Shown in pieces: positions 47,397 to 58,043 of a stretch of 64,000 bases of DNA (positions are counted from its first letter, which is position 1; every line of letters starts with the position of its first letter). The stretch is from assembly GCA_021772915.1 (NCBI GenBank), contig JAJFLB010000031.1:16552-80551 (forward strand), in the 5' to 3' direction. The notes beneath the pieces were generated by a model. The model ran no database searches. It had not been told where the DNA came from and saw only the letters and a list, made by a program, of their open reading frames with translations. The position numbers were made by a program, and so were the translations under genes. This DNA comes from Gammaproteobacteria bacterium. GTDB lineage: Bacteria; Pseudomonadota; Gammaproteobacteria; Xanthomonadales; SZUA-36.

Positions 47397-48275
47397 CTAC
47401 CTGCGGTTGTCTTCCACACGCCCAGCGCGTGACATTGATTGAAACAACCACTTGACCAATTGAAGAAACAGCCACAAAAAGGCCACCGGCAGCAAGCCTG
47501 TCTGGAAAATGAACACAACACTCAGTTGTACCATGTGTTCAATGATTTCACCGGCGCGTTGCTGCATTTGGCTGAGCTTCCCCGACAAATCCAACGCTGA
47601 AATGGTATTGCCCCAGGCGCTGGTGATGGAATCAAGCAATCCGCTTTCAGCCGGGTTTGGGGTTTCGGTCGACGCTTGTTCATGCAATTTCTCGAGGTCC
47701 CTGCCTGCAGTGGTAATGATCTGGGTGCTTTGCTCAAAGCGGGGCTCGAGAAACTGCTGGTAAAGTAAATCGTTGGCCACCAGCATCAAAGGGACCGCAA
47801 AGCGTACAAAAAGCAGCAAAATAAATAGCCGTTTGAGTAACATTCCCGGTAACCGCTGATTATTATCCGGATACCACACCCGCACGACCAGCCATGTGGC
47901 GAGCCCAACAAGTAGAACCTGCAACACCCACCAGGCACCAATGTCCAGCAGCACGCTCTGCACACCCAGTGAAACCGTGGCACCCAGCATGATCCAGGAA
48001 AAACGCTCAACCAGGTCATTGACGGGATCCAGAATCTCCCCGGGTGTCAGCGTGACACCGACCCCCGCAGGTTGCAGCGCAACCTCGGTCCCCTGTACTA
48101 CCGATATAACCCCGTTGATGGTCCTTGCCAACGCAAAAGTAACAAACGCTCTCTGAAAGAGTTTTTCATAATCAGCCGCGGCTCGCTGATCTACCACGGA
48201 GGTAGTCGATAGCACGGCCAGTAGCAAAATAACCGAACTGAACAGCCACTTTCTGTACGACGGCATCTTATCCAT
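47397..48275 (-). CDS. Hypothetical membrane protein
   Basis: This 292-residue protein begins with a membrane segment (about 10-28, WLFSSVILLLAVLSTTSVV). It has several more helices at about 88-145 and 165-190, a soluble helical loop (about 190-255), and a C-terminal helix around 260-280. I do not recognise the family. The loop is rich in charged and glutamine residues and could form a coiled coil. It is not obviously linked to a neighbour. Confidence 0.6.
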   Translation of the reverse strand: MDKMPSYRKWLFSSVILLLAVLSTTSVVDQRAAADYEKLFQRAFVTFALARTINGVISVVQGTEVALQPAGVGVTLTPGEILDPVNDLVERFSWIMLGATVSLGVQSVLLDIGAWWVLQVLLVGLATWLVVRVWYPDNNQRLPGMLLKRLFILLLFVRFAVPLMLVANDLLYQQFLEPRFEQSTQIITTAGRDLEKLHEQASTETPNPAESGLLDSITSAWGNTISALDLSGKLSQMQQRAGEIIEHMVQLSVVFIFQTGLLPVAFLWLFLQLVKWLFQSMSRAGRVEDNRR

Positions 48276-48361
48276 CAGGAGTCGTTCCTGGATACGGCAG
48301 CGGATTCCCGTACCGATGAAAAGGTTGGTTGCTCTGCATTTGAGATCACCGCATCAGACAA

Positions 48362-51337
48362 TTATTGTTTCTTACCCCGAATGGCATAAGGTTCCTTAGA
48401 TCTTGGTTCAAACTTTCTGGGTGCCTTGATCTTCAATTTGGTGCTGTCGCTGTTTTCACCCACACTAATACGGACCTTGTAATCGCCTGCAGAGGCATAG
48501 AGTGCGTGACCCAGTCTGACTGATTCGGCATAAGGCGCGTCTGCCAGGCTGGCGTCTACAGCATCGTCCGGTTGTTCCTTTGGTTGTTCGTGGGCCGAGA
48601 CTTCAGCAGCCAGCGCCAATTTCTCATCGACCAGCAAATCCCATTCCAGGGTGTTCATTCCCTTGACGGCATCAGCGCTCAACCGGCGAACGACGTTGTC
48701 ATTGTTGTCAATAATCTCGATGCCAACCGGACCAGCGTCGTTGCTCCAGTAGGTGATGATTGATTTTGGTGCGTCATCGGGTCGGAAATACCAACGCGAG
48801 CGTTTCTGGCGCCAACCTCGGCTGGACTTCACCTGGTTGATATAAAATACCTTGAGTGCGGGCTCACCGCCCACTTCCACCAGGTCCTGTAGCGGCAGTA
48901 CGTCAACAATCCAGATGCTGCGGCCATGGGTACCTGCCACCAGTTCACGTTCACGGGGATGCACGACCAGATCGTGGACCGGCACATTGGGTAAGCCACC
49001 CTGCAAGGCACTCCAAGACTCGCCACGGTCTGTCGATACATACACTCCGCGGTCAGTACCGACATACAGGATGTCCTCCATCAAAGGATCCTCCCGGATG
49101 ACATTGACGGCCTCTGCGGGCAGCCCCTTGCCGATGTCCTTGAAGTGCTTGCCCATGTCGTCGGTGCGATAAACGTAGGCGTGGATGTCATCATCACGAT
49201 ACCCATTAAGTGTGACGTAGGCGCGGTTTCGATCGTGAGAGGAGGCTTCAACCCGGCTTACCCAGCGGTTTTTCGGCAGCCGGTCTGCCACGTCTTCCCA
49301 GCGCACACCACCACTGTCGGTCACCCACACTTGACCATCATCGGTACCGGCCCAGATCAGGCCAAAATGATGTTTGGATTCAGACAGCGTTGTCAGTGTG
49401 CCGTAAGGCACATCACCACGTTTTTTGGAGCGACTCAAATCCCCACTGATGGCTGCCCAGGTCTGACCCTGGTCCATCGAACGGTACAGGCGGTTAGTGC
49501 CGAAGTATACGACGTCCGCATTGTGTGGAGAAAGGATGACTGGTGTGTTCCAGTTGTAACGCAGGGCCGGAGTTCCAAAGGCGCGGCGTGGCCGTACCTC
49601 AACCCGTCCGTTACTGCCGCCAAGGCGGGCGTAGTAACCAAACTGGGAGCCTGAATAAGTGGTCTTGTTGTCCCGTGGGTCCACCGCCACATACATTCCG
49701 TCGCCGCCATTGATGCGTTTGCAGTTGGCGCCGGTCTTCCAACGGTTGTTAGAGGCGCAGCGGATGGTGCCGTTGTCCTGCAGACCTCCATACACATTGT
49801 AGGGCTCGGCCATGTCGACATTGACGGTATAAAACTGTCCCAGGGGCTGGGCATCGATCTTGACCCAGGTCTGGCCACCGTCATAACTCATGTCGGCGCC
49901 ACCGTCGTTGCCGATCAGCAAATGATCAGGGTGTTCCGGGTTGATCCACATCGATTGATGATCACCATGCACGCCACGGCCCTGGATTGAAGACCAGGTT
50001 TTTCCACCATCGTCTGACTTGACCACCGGAACACCGAGCACGTAAACCTGATCCACATTTTTTGGAGAAACACGGACTTCCCCAAAGTAATAACCATAGG
50101 AGTAAACTACGGCGTCCAGTGGTCCGTCATGGGTCAGACGCCAGCTGACACCCGCATCGTCGGATCTCCATACCTGCAAGCCCACGATATCGGTATTGAA
50201 CAGGTTGGCGTTGGCGTCACCAAGTTCATCGACGATGTCCTGGATGCTGACCTTATCGGTCCTGATCCATTCGATCAGCTTGTCGGCATCAATACTGACA
50301 TCAAAGTCCGAACCGCGAACAAAACGTTCGATTTCGTTTTTGTCCTGTTTCAGGAACTGCTCCTTGGTCATGTTGCGCAAGCGTTTGGCATTGACCGGGC
50401 GATCGCCCAGGTCCCACTGGTCCTCGGGCAACTGCTGTTGATTGTCAATACTGGCGTACAGGGTGTCGGGGCTGGATGCACTGACTGCCAGGCCAATACG
50501 CCCAACCCAGTCACCGCTGGGCAAGCCCCCCGCAAGCTTCGACCATGTGTCACCTCCATCGGTAGATTTGTAGATACCCGAGCCGACCCCACCTTCGGTA
50601 AAATCCCAGGGTCGTCGTTTGCGATCCCAGGCTGCGGCGTAGAGGGTAGTAGGATCCCCGGGTCTGAACACCAGGTCGATCACACCGGTCCAGTCATCTC
50701 CCTCGAACACCTGCTGCCAGCTTTGCCCGCCATCGATACTGCGAAAGATGCCGCGTTGACCACCGGGTGTGTACAACTTGCCGAGCGCGGCCACGTAAAT
50801 CCGGTCTGAATCCTGTGGGTCAATCAGTATGCGGCCGATACGATCAGTGTCGCCAAGACCCATGTAGCGCCAACTCTCACCACCGTTGTCAGAGCGGTAA
50901 ACACCCATACCACCGTAAGATGAACGGGAGGAGTTATTCTCACCGGTTCCCACCCACACGGTCTCCGGATGGTTCGGATCCACCGCGATGTCACCCATGA
51001 TAATGCTAGGTTGAGAATCGAATAACGGTTCAAAACTGTGCCCATTATTGGTGGTTTTCCACAGACCGCCAGAGGCGTAGGCAGCGTAAAACGCATAAGG
51101 TTGTCCCGGAACAACCTCCAGATCCACCAGTCGACCGCCCTGCACCACCGGACCGACGCTGCGCCACTTCAACCCGGCAAGAGGTGACGTGGCAACCAAC
51201 GTCTGGTGGTCCTGCCATGCAACCAGCTTATCGGCGTAATCTGCGGCCCGCTCGGGCCGTGGCCGGGCCTGTGTTGCTGATACCAGCGAAAGGGCGATGA
51301 GGGTAATTAACACCCGGACAAATTGATTGCTTTTCAT
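48362..51337 (-). CDS. Exported BNR/Asp-box beta-propeller protein (sortilin/VPS10-like)
   Basis: The 991-residue protein has a signal peptide (about 1-25, ending SATQA). It carries about ten Asp-box-like repeats of the form D-x-G-x-S/T-W, such as DNGGESW, TDGGDTW, YDGGQTW and TDRGESW, predicting one or two beta-propellers. The C-terminal part (about 830-960) is a separate beta domain. Annotated relatives are called glycosyl-hydrolase-like or sortilin-like, without a proven activity. It overlaps the lldD end by four bases. Confidence 0.8.
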   Translation of the reverse strand: MKSNQFVRVLITLIALSLVSATQARPRPERAADYADKLVAWQDHQTLVATSPLAGLKWRSVGPVVQGGRLVDLEVVPGQPYAFYAAYASGGLWKTTNNGHSFEPLFDSQPSIIMGDIAVDPNHPETVWVGTGENNSSRSSYGGMGVYRSDNGGESWRYMGLGDTDRIGRILIDPQDSDRIYVAALGKLYTPGGQRGIFRSIDGGQSWQQVFEGDDWTGVIDLVFRPGDPTTLYAAAWDRKRRPWDFTEGGVGSGIYKSTDGGDTWSKLAGGLPSGDWVGRIGLAVSASSPDTLYASIDNQQQLPEDQWDLGDRPVNAKRLRNMTKEQFLKQDKNEIERFVRGSDFDVSIDADKLIEWIRTDKVSIQDIVDELGDANANLFNTDIVGLQVWRSDDAGVSWRLTHDGPLDAVVYSYGYYFGEVRVSPKNVDQVYVLGVPVVKSDDGGKTWSSIQGRGVHGDHQSMWINPEHPDHLLIGNDGGADMSYDGGQTWVKIDAQPLGQFYTVNVDMAEPYNVYGGLQDNGTIRCASNNRWKTGANCKRINGGDGMYVAVDPRDNKTTYSGSQFGYYARLGGSNGRVEVRPRRAFGTPALRYNWNTPVILSPHNADVVYFGTNRLYRSMDQGQTWAAISGDLSRSKKRGDVPYGTLTTLSESKHHFGLIWAGTDDGQVWVTDSGGVRWEDVADRLPKNRWVSRVEASSHDRNRAYVTLNGYRDDDIHAYVYRTDDMGKHFKDIGKGLPAEAVNVIREDPLMEDILYVGTDRGVYVSTDRGESWSALQGGLPNVPVHDLVVHPRERELVAGTHGRSIWIVDVLPLQDLVEVGGEPALKVFYINQVKSSRGWRQKRSRWYFRPDDAPKSIITYWSNDAGPVGIEIIDNNDNVVRRLSADAVKGMNTLEWDLLVDEKLALAAEVSAHEQPKEQPDDAVDASLADAPYAESVRLGHALYASAGDYKVRISVGENSDSTKLKIKAPRKFEPRSKEPYAIRGKKQ

Positions 51338-52506
51338 GCGTGGTTCCTGTGTATTGTTCCTGAGATATGCTTCCCACTGACCTCATTGATACTCCGGCAC
51401 CCAAGCAGCCCCATGTCGATCTTCAATTCGGTCCGCAACAGTTTTAGCATTTTTGCAACACCCGCTTCACCGCCGGCCGCCAGCCCGTATAGATAGGGTC
51501 GACCCGTCGAACAGGCAGTGGCACCGCGGGCCAGGGCTTTTAATACATGTGTGCCACGCCGAATACCCCCATCGCAGATGATTTCACATTCCCCACCCAC
51601 TTCGTCGACAATCGGGCCCAGGGCTTCAAAAGAAGACAAAGCGCCATCCAGCTGACGACCGCCGTGATTTGAAACCATCACGGCTGATGCGCCGACATCA
51701 ACCGCTTTGCGTGCATCGGAGGGTGACAATATGCCCTTGACTGCGAAGGGACCACCCCATTCGGAAATCATCCATTCGAGATCATCCCAGGTCACGGCAG
51801 TGTCGAACTGTTTGGCGACGTACTCCATTAAAGAGCTGCGTTGCGAACTACCTTGTGGGATTTTGTGAACCACATTGGCTAGCAAAGCCGGTGGATGGGA
51901 AAGATAGTTGAAAATCCAACCGGGCTTGACGGCAAAACCAGCGATACCAGCGAGATTGAGCTTTGGTGGCATGGTGAAGCCGTAGCGCAACTCACGTTCG
52001 CGGTTGCTGGCCACTGGCAAATCAACGGTCAATATCAATGCGTCGTACCTGGCATCCTTACAGCGCTGGATGAATTCATGTGTCAGGCTGCGGTCTTTCA
52101 TCACGTATATCTGAAAACACCTGGGGCCATCACTGGCTGCGGCAACGTCTTCAATACTTGTAGATCCAACCGTGGACAAGGCGTAGTGAACACCAGCTGC
52201 TGACGCAGCCCTGGACACGGCAGTTTCGCCGGCGGGATGAAACAACCGGGTCATCCCGGTTGGCGACAGTAACAGCGGCATTGCAAGCTCACGCCCCAAC
52301 ACCCTGGTGGTCAGACTGATATCACTGACATCAATCAGGTATTCCGGCACCAGTTTGGCCGTGTCAAAAGCCAGTGTATTGCCGCGCACATTGGATTCAT
52401 TATCAGCACCGCCGTCGATGTAGTTAAACAATGGTGCCGGCAGTTTTTTACGGGCGAGCTTTCTCAGGTCTTCAAAGTTAAGGGCGTTATCAAGGCGGGA
52501 CATCAA
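51334..52506 (-). CDS. lldD: FMN-dependent alpha-hydroxy-acid dehydrogenase (L-lactate dehydrogenase type)
   Basis: The 390-residue TIM-barrel flavoprotein has the active-site histidine in SNHGGRQLDGALSS and the FMN and substrate residues in LTVDLPVASNRERELRYG. It oxidises L-lactate or another 2-hydroxyacid, probably giving electrons to the respiratory chain. It is 35 bp after ilvD and overlaps the BNR gene. The symbol is by family; other hydroxy acids, such as glycolate or mandelate, are possible. Confidence 0.85.
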   Translation of the reverse strand: MMSRLDNALNFEDLRKLARKKLPAPLFNYIDGGADNESNVRGNTLAFDTAKLVPEYLIDVSDISLTTRVLGRELAMPLLLSPTGMTRLFHPAGETAVSRAASAAGVHYALSTVGSTSIEDVAAASDGPRCFQIYVMKDRSLTHEFIQRCKDARYDALILTVDLPVASNRERELRYGFTMPPKLNLAGIAGFAVKPGWIFNYLSHPPALLANVVHKIPQGSSQRSSLMEYVAKQFDTAVTWDDLEWMISEWGGPFAVKGILSPSDARKAVDVGASAVMVSNHGGRQLDGALSSFEALGPIVDEVGGECEIICDGGIRRGTHVLKALARGATACSTGRPYLYGLAAGGEAGVAKMLKLLRTELKIDMGLLGCRSINEVSGKHISGTIHRNHA

Positions 52507-52541
52507 AACGTACCCGAAATTTTGCGGTCGTGGAGAATCAT

Positions 52542-54431
52542 TCAGGCACCCTTTACTTTTCCCAGATCCCGTACCCCACCCCGATCGGCACTGCTGGCGA
52601 AAACGGCATAGGCCTGGAGGGCTTTACTTACCCGTCGGCGTCGCGGTTCCGCGGGCTTGTAGGCCCGGTCAGGCCCCTTGGCCTCCATAGCGGCAAGCCG
52701 CGCAGCAAGCACGTCTGGATCGACCTGCAACTCTATACGGCGCTCCGGTATATCAATGCTGATGGTGTCACCCGCTTCCACCAGGGCCAGCAAACCTCCA
52801 CTAGCGGCTTCGGGAGAAATATGACCAATTGACAAGCCACCGGTTGCGCCTGAAAAACGGCCGTCGGTGATCAGGGCACAAGACTCTCCCAACCCCATGG
52901 ACTTTAATGCCATTGTTGGACCCAGCATTTCCTGCATGCCCGGCCCGCCACGTGGTCCCTCGTAACGGATTACGACAATATCACCAGGCTTGATGTTTCC
53001 CCCGAGGATGGCTTCATGGGCAACCTCCATTTCGTCAAATACCTTTGCCGTGCCATCGAACTGGTACATTTTGTCCGCTACTGCCGCCGTTTTTACAATG
53101 CAACCGTGGGTGGCGATATTGCCGTAAAGCACCGCCAGACCGCCTTCTGAACTGTAAGCATGATCGGCATCACGTATACACCCCTGGCTGCGATCCAGAT
53201 CAAGCTCCCAACGCTTATCCTGGCTGAAAGCCTTGGTAGTACGTACCCCGCCCGGGGCGGCGGAATAAAGCCGTTTGGCATCGCCATCGCCACTCCTGCC
53301 AATATCCCACTTGTCCAGGGCTGCGCCCAAACTGGAGCTATGCACCATGGGTACCGAGGGGTTGACCAGACCCTTCTGCTCCAGCGCTCCCATTATCGCC
53401 ATGATGCCACCCGCTCGATGCACGTCCTCCATGAAGTACTCGTGGGTTGCAGGAGAAACCTTGCACAGGTGCGGAACGCGCTTTGACATGGCATCAACAT
53501 GCGCCAGATGGAAATCCACCTCAGCCTCCTGGGCAGCTGCAAGCAAGTGCAAAATCGTATTGGTTGAACCACCCATTGCGATATCCACCGCCATTGCATT
53601 GCTAAAGGCTTCGAAGTTGGCAATGGAGCGGGGAAGTGCCGAATCATCATCTTCGCGATAATATCGATTAGCCAGATCTACTATCACACGCCCCGCTTCC
53701 AGGAACAATTCTGCCCGGTCACAATGGCTGGCCAATAGCGAGCCATTACCTGGCAGTGACATGCCCAGGGCTTCGGTCAGGCAATTCATTGAGTTGGCGG
53801 TGAACATGCCGGAGCAACTGCCACAGGTTGGACAGGCATTTTCCTCCACTGCAAGAACATTGCTGTCCTTGATAGCAGCCGGATTAACCGCACCCACAAA
53901 TGCATCGGCCAAATCTATGCGCTCGACCTGACCACTATTGGTGGGCAATCGGCCGGCTTCCATTGGTCCGCCGGAAACAAACACCGCCGGGATATTGAGC
54001 CGCAAGGCCGCCATCAACATTCCAGGTGTGATCTTGTCGCAATTTGAAATACACACCAATGCATCCGCACAATGGGCATTGACCATGTATTCCACACTGT
54101 CCGCGATAAGGTCGCGGCTTGGCAGTGAATAAAGCATGCCGTCGTGACCCATGGCGATGCCGTCGTCTACTGCGATGGTGTTAAATTCCTTGGATACACC
54201 CCCGCCGGCGGCGATTTCACTGGCGACCAGGCTACTGACATTCTGCAGGTGTACATGCCCAGGTACAAATTGTGTATAGGAGTTGGCAATCGCGATGATG
54301 GGTTTGCCAAAGTCACTGCCACGCATGCCGGTAGCACGCCACAATGAACGTGAAGCGGCAGCCAGTGGGCCATTGGTCGTGGTATCGGAACGTAAAGGTC
54401 TCATCAACGTACTCTCATAAATGGCGTTCAC
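52542..54431 (-). CDS. ilvD: Dihydroxy-acid dehydratase
   Basis: The 629-residue iron-sulfur dehydratase of branched-chain amino acid synthesis converts dihydroxy-isovalerate or dihydroxy-methylvalerate to the 2-keto acid. Cluster cysteines are in [14 protein letters not shown] and [20 protein letters not shown]. Length and motifs are fully typical. It is first in a likely ilvD-lldD-BNR transcript, although its pathway differs from theirs. Confidence 0.96.
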   Translation of the reverse strand: MNAIYESTLMRPLRSDTTTNGPLAAASRSLWRATGMRGSDFGKPIIAIANSYTQFVPGHVHLQNVSSLVASEIAAGGGVSKEFNTIAVDDGIAMGHDGMLYSLPSRDLIADSVEYMVNAHCADALVCISNCDKITPGMLMAALRLNIPAVFVSGGPMEAGRLPTNSGQVERIDLADAFVGAVNPAAIKDSNVLAVEENACPTCGSCSGMFTANSMNCLTEALGMSLPGNGSLLASHCDRAELFLEAGRVIVDLANRYYREDDDSALPRSIANFEAFSNAMAVDIAMGGSTNTILHLLAAAQEAEVDFHLAHVDAMSKRVPHLCKVSPATHEYFMEDVHRAGGIMAIMGALEQKGLVNPSVPMVHSSSLGAALDKWDIGRSGDGDAKRLYSAAPGGVRTTKAFSQDKRWELDLDRSQGCIRDADHAYSSEGGLAVLYGNIATHGCIVKTAAVADKMYQFDGTAKVFDEMEVAHEAILGGNIKPGDIVVIRYEGPRGGPGMQEMLGPTMALKSMGLGESCALITDGRFSGATGGLSIGHISPEAASGGLLALVEAGDTISIDIPERRIELQVDPDVLAARLAAMEAKGPDRAYKPAEPRRRRVSKALQAYAVFASSADRGGVRDLGKVKGA

Positions 54432-54571
54432 TACCCTGGAATCGTAACACTCATTGGCCCCGCAAATTAAGGGGCTTTGTTAAGGGAACAGCTACTAATA
54501 CAGAATGCGCCTTGACTTGATTCTTTTGAGCGGCTCTTAATGGTCACCCAATATAGGACACCACACTTGAA

Positions 54572-55705
54572 ATGGGACCACTCAAAGGCTTCAAAATTAT
54601 CGAGATCGCGGGGATTGGGCCCGGCCAGTTTGCCGGCATGCTGTTGGCAGATATGGGTGCCAACCTGATACGTATAGCTCCACCCGGTGACACCAACCCC
54701 GGCTTTGGTATAGACCCTCGTTTTAACCTGATGAACCGTAGCAGACCCATGATCGAAGTGGATCTGAAAACACCGGAAGGGGTTGAGTTGGTACTTGGTA
54801 TGTGTATGGAGGCGGACGCCATTTTCGAAGGGTTTCGACCGGGTGTCATGGAGCGGTTGGGTCTGGGGCCCGAAGCTTGTATGGAGCGAAACCCAAAACT
54901 GGTTTATGGTCGCATGACGGGTTGGGGGCAAAGTGGTCCACTCGCGGATACGGTAGGCCATGACGCCAATTACATTGCACTGACCGGGATTTATGCCAGC
55001 ATCGGCGAAAAAGGGCGCGCTCCGGCTTACCCGCTGAACCTTACCGGGGACATGGGTGGTGGTGGTGTTTACCTGGTGATGGGGATACTTGCAGCATTGC
55101 TCGAGACCGGTAAATCGGGTCAGGGTCAAATCATTGATGCCGCCATGGTGGATGGCGCGGCTTCGTTAATGACTTCAATTTACGGCCTGCTGGCTGCCGG
55201 GATGTGGAAAGAGGACAGAGGCAGCAATGTTTTTGACGGGGGCGTTCCTTTTGCACGTGCATACCGCACCCTCGATAACCAGTATATTGCCGTTTCGGCA
55301 TTTGAAAACCGATTTTATCGAAACTTACTCACGACCCTTGGCTGTCACGACATTGACCCGCAAGACCAGTACAAGCCGGCACAATGGAAGGAGCTTCAAA
55401 ATCGTCTTGAAGTCGTCTTTAAAACCCGCACCAGGGACGAATGGTGTGATATTTTTGAGGGCACGGACACCTGTTTTGCACCGATTCTGGGGATTCGTGA
55501 GGCCATGGAGCACCCGCATAACAAGGCCCGTGAGACATTTGTCAATGTGGACGGGGTACCGCAGGCAGCCCCGGCCCCCCGGTTTTCGCGCACACCCTCT
55601 GAGATCGGCAGCGCGGCGGGTCATGCGCAGACAGATCTGCAACAGGTTTTGCAACAATGGGGAGCGTCCGCAAAAATGCTTGCAAAAGCAACGGGAATTT
55701 ACTGA
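54572..55705 (+). CDS. CaiB/BaiF-family CoA-transferase (alpha-methylacyl-CoA racemase-like)
   Basis: The 377-residue family III CoA-transferase/racemase has the N terminus GPLKGFKIIEIAGIGPGQFA, with MLLADMGANLIRI, and the active-site aspartate in NLTGDMGGGGVYLVMGI near 160. Its sequence resembles alpha-methylacyl-CoA racemases more than formyl-CoA transferases. Partner CoA substrates are not evident. It is divergent from ilvD; the 140-bp gap contains a GCCCC/GGGGC stem-loop (54457-54475). Confidence 0.85.
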   Translation: MGPLKGFKIIEIAGIGPGQFAGMLLADMGANLIRIAPPGDTNPGFGIDPRFNLMNRSRPMIEVDLKTPEGVELVLGMCMEADAIFEGFRPGVMERLGLGPEACMERNPKLVYGRMTGWGQSGPLADTVGHDANYIALTGIYASIGEKGRAPAYPLNLTGDMGGGGVYLVMGILAALLETGKSGQGQIIDAAMVDGAASLMTSIYGLLAAGMWKEDRGSNVFDGGVPFARAYRTLDNQYIAVSAFENRFYRNLLTTLGCHDIDPQDQYKPAQWKELQNRLEVVFKTRTRDEWCDIFEGTDTCFAPILGIREAMEHPHNKARETFVNVDGVPQAAPAPRFSRTPSEIGSAAGHAQTDLQQVLQQWGASAKMLAKATGIY

Positions 55706-55770
55706 TTTTAACCCGAGATTTTTCAATGGCGCTCCTTTAATCCCCCCGCGCCTAACCCCATCTGGATTAG

Positions 55771-57537
55771 ATGGCTGAGAAGAATTCAAACCCAAAAGGC
55801 GCCAACCTCAAACCTTTACGTGCTCTGGTGCCATTTATTCTCACCTATCGTGGCACCCTGGTTGCCGCGCTACTGGCATTATTGGTGGCAGCGGCGGCAC
55901 TGCTCGCGCTGCCGGTGGCCCTGCGGTTTTTGATCGATAATGGCTTTGTGGCCAACGACGTAGGCACGATCAACCGTTATTTTGGGTGGTTTTTTGCAGC
56001 TGCAGCCATGTTTGGAGGCTTTGCGGCATTGCGTTTTTACCTGGTTTCCTGGCTGGGTGAAAGAGTGGTTGCTGACATCAGGACGGCTGTTTATGACCAC
56101 GTCATCTGTATGGACCCGACCTTTTTTGAGACCACTCGTACCGGCGAAGTGCTGTCACGTCTGACAGCGGATATTACGTTGGTACAAAGCATTTCCGGTG
56201 TCAGTCTTTCAATTGCATTGCGGGCCACGGTTAATCTTTTTGGTGGGTTGGTTATGTTGGCTCTCACCAGTATTCAGTTGACGGCCTATATCCTGCTGGG
56301 CGTGCCCGTTGTAATTGTGCCGATTATCATTGTGGGCCGTCGTATCAGACGCCAGTCCCGCACAACCCAGGACCGGGTTGCTGATACCAGCAGTCTTGCT
56401 GATGAGACTCTGAATGCGATACAGACGGTACAGGCATTCACTCTGGAGTCACTACAGAGTGGACGCTATAGCCAAGCGGTTGCTGCAAGTTTCAAAGCTG
56501 CCATCCGGCGGGTTCGGACCCGGGCGTTTTTGACCGCGCTGGGTATCACGATGGTATTTGGCGCGATCACCCTCATTCTCTGGACCGGTTCACGGGCGGT
56601 TCTGGCGGGGTCCATGACGGGGGGTGAACTGGCGCAGTTCTTGATGTACTCGATGTTTGTAGGTTCCTCGGCGGCGGGATTGAGCGAGGTCTGGGGTGAA
56701 GTCCAGCGGGGTGCGGGTGCGATGGAGCGGCTGTCCGAGCTGTTGCACGCTACCCCGGCCATCAGGTCACCGAAAGAGCCGTTGGCACTGCCTGAACGTG
56801 TTGCGGGGCGTATCAATTTCAAACAGGTAACATTTCATTACCCCTCGCGTCCGGACGATGCGGCGCTGGAGGCGTTTTCTCTCGGTATTGAGCCCGGGGA
56901 GACCGTTGCAATTGTCGGACCCTCAGGGGCGGGTAAAAGTACAAGTTTTCAGATGCTAATGCGGTTTTATGACCCGCAAGCTGGCAGTATTGAAATCGAC
57001 GGTATGCCGATATCACAGTTATCTCCCTCTGAACTGAGACGGCAGATCGGGCTGGTACCACAAGACACGGTTTTGTTTGGCGACAGTGCCATGGAGAACA
57101 TCCGCTACGGTAATCCACAAGCCGATGATATTGCTGTTAAGCAGGCAGCCGTGGCAGCAGCAGCCGATGAATTTATTCAGGCCTTGCCTGAGGGTTACGC
57201 CACCTTTTTGGGGGAGCGTGGTACGCGTTTGTCCGGGGGTCAGCGGCAACGGGTCGCGATCGCTCGAGCCATTTTGAAGGATCCGCCGGTTCTGTTACTG
57301 GATGAGGCAACCAGCTCGCTGGATGCCGAGAGCGAGCAACTGGTGCAGTTGGCGCTGGAGGGGCTGATGAAAGATCGCACCACCCTGGTTATTGCCCACC
57401 GTCTGGCGACCGTCAAGAAGGTCGACCGGATTGTGGTCATGGACCAGGGGCGCATCGTGGCGGTCGGCAACCATGACGAATTGAAGCAAAGCAGTGAACT
57501 GTATTCACGCTTGGCCAAACTGCAGTTTGGTATGTAA
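55771..57537 (+). CDS. ABC transporter, fused permease/ATPase (MsbA-like exporter)
   Basis: The 588-residue half-transporter has six membrane helices in about 20-315 and an ATPase domain from about 345, with Walker A GPSGAGKST, signature LSGGQRQRVAIARA, Walker B VLLLDEATSSLD and an H-loop AHRLATV. A homodimer would export a lipid or hydrophobic compound. It lies 65 bp after the CoA-transferase. The exact substrate is not predictable. Confidence 0.88.
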   Translation: MAEKNSNPKGANLKPLRALVPFILTYRGTLVAALLALLVAAAALLALPVALRFLIDNGFVANDVGTINRYFGWFFAAAAMFGGFAALRFYLVSWLGERVVADIRTAVYDHVICMDPTFFETTRTGEVLSRLTADITLVQSISGVSLSIALRATVNLFGGLVMLALTSIQLTAYILLGVPVVIVPIIIVGRRIRRQSRTTQDRVADTSSLADETLNAIQTVQAFTLESLQSGRYSQAVAASFKAAIRRVRTRAFLTALGITMVFGAITLILWTGSRAVLAGSMTGGELAQFLMYSMFVGSSAAGLSEVWGEVQRGAGAMERLSELLHATPAIRSPKEPLALPERVAGRINFKQVTFHYPSRPDDAALEAFSLGIEPGETVAIVGPSGAGKSTSFQMLMRFYDPQAGSIEIDGMPISQLSPSELRRQIGLVPQDTVLFGDSAMENIRYGNPQADDIAVKQAAVAAAADEFIQALPEGYATFLGERGTRLSGGQRQRVAIARAILKDPPVLLLDEATSSLDAESEQLVQLALEGLMKDRTTLVIAHRLATVKKVDRIVVMDQGRIVAVGNHDELKQSSELYSRLAKLQFGM

Positions 57538-57598
57538 AGGGGGTCTAAATAGGATCCGACCCACTGTTGTCCCATTTAATTCAACGAAGGGTCGCTGT

Positions 57599-57693
57599 GG
57601 TGGGTAACTACTGCCAGGACTCGCTGTGAACACGTCCATGTGCGCTCGGTCGCGACCTCCCTGTCGCTCACGGTCCTGACAGCAGCTACCCAC
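57599..57693. repeat. Structured repeat, unit A
   Basis: This is about 95 bp bounded by complementary ends (GTGGGTA ... TACCCAC, with inner TCCTG/CAGGA pairing). Its core TCGGTCGCGACCTCCCTG, continuing to 57679, recurs inverted in unit B with one mismatch in 34. The end stems of the two units differ in sequence but each is self-complementary. Confidence 0.7.
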
Positions 57694-57773
57694 CCCAGCT
57701 TATGTCCGCGAGGCCGTAGAGCCGACTGACATCGAAGCATCTGGCGGCACTCCAACCCTTCCCAGCCACGGGA

Positions 57774-57869
57774 GTGTGGGGTCTTGTCTCAGGACCGTGA
57801 GCGACAGGGAAGTCGCGACCGAATCCCCATGGATGGGTTTACGATGTGTCCTGGGGCAAGACCCCACAC
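57774..57869. repeat. Structured repeat, unit B (inverted relative to unit A)
   Basis: GTGTGGGGTCTTG (57774-57786) pairs perfectly with CAAGACCCCACAC (57857-57869), enclosing the core shared with unit A (57789-57822). The pair sits in the 506-bp gap 57538-58043, which contains no gene. Confidence 0.7.
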
Positions 57870-57945
57870 GCACTTGGCGTACCGAAGCCATGTCCATAGC
57901 TTCATTTCTGCACAGAACTCTCAGAATATGTGGGACAGCAGTAGG

Positions 57946-58011
57946 CCGGAACCAATTTCTCACGAATTTTCAGACCCAATTTACTTGCGATTTCCGAGAA
58001 ATTGGAACCGG
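57946..58011. repeat. Inverted repeat in the same gap
   Basis: CCGGAACCAATTTCTC (57946-57961) and GAGAAATTGGAACCGG (57996-58011) form a 10-bp perfect inner stem and a CCGG outer stem with a two-base mismatch. It lies just past the end of the minus-strand membrane gene, with no T-run. Confidence 0.5.
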
Positions 58012-58043
58012 CTCCATTTATTCCGACACAATTTGGCAGAGAT

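Noticed and set aside
49145..50809. Two long plus-strand frames opposite the BNR protein
   Set aside because: They are shadows of the repeat-rich propeller gene and lack start signals.
54457..54481. GCCCC/GGGGC stem followed by T-rich bases, terminator-like
   Set aside because: It sits between two divergent gene starts where a terminator is not expected; the stem is only five pairs.
54467..55129. Open frame of 220 codons on the minus strand
   Set aside because: It overlaps the well-supported CoA-transferase gene on the other strand and shows no recognisable domain.
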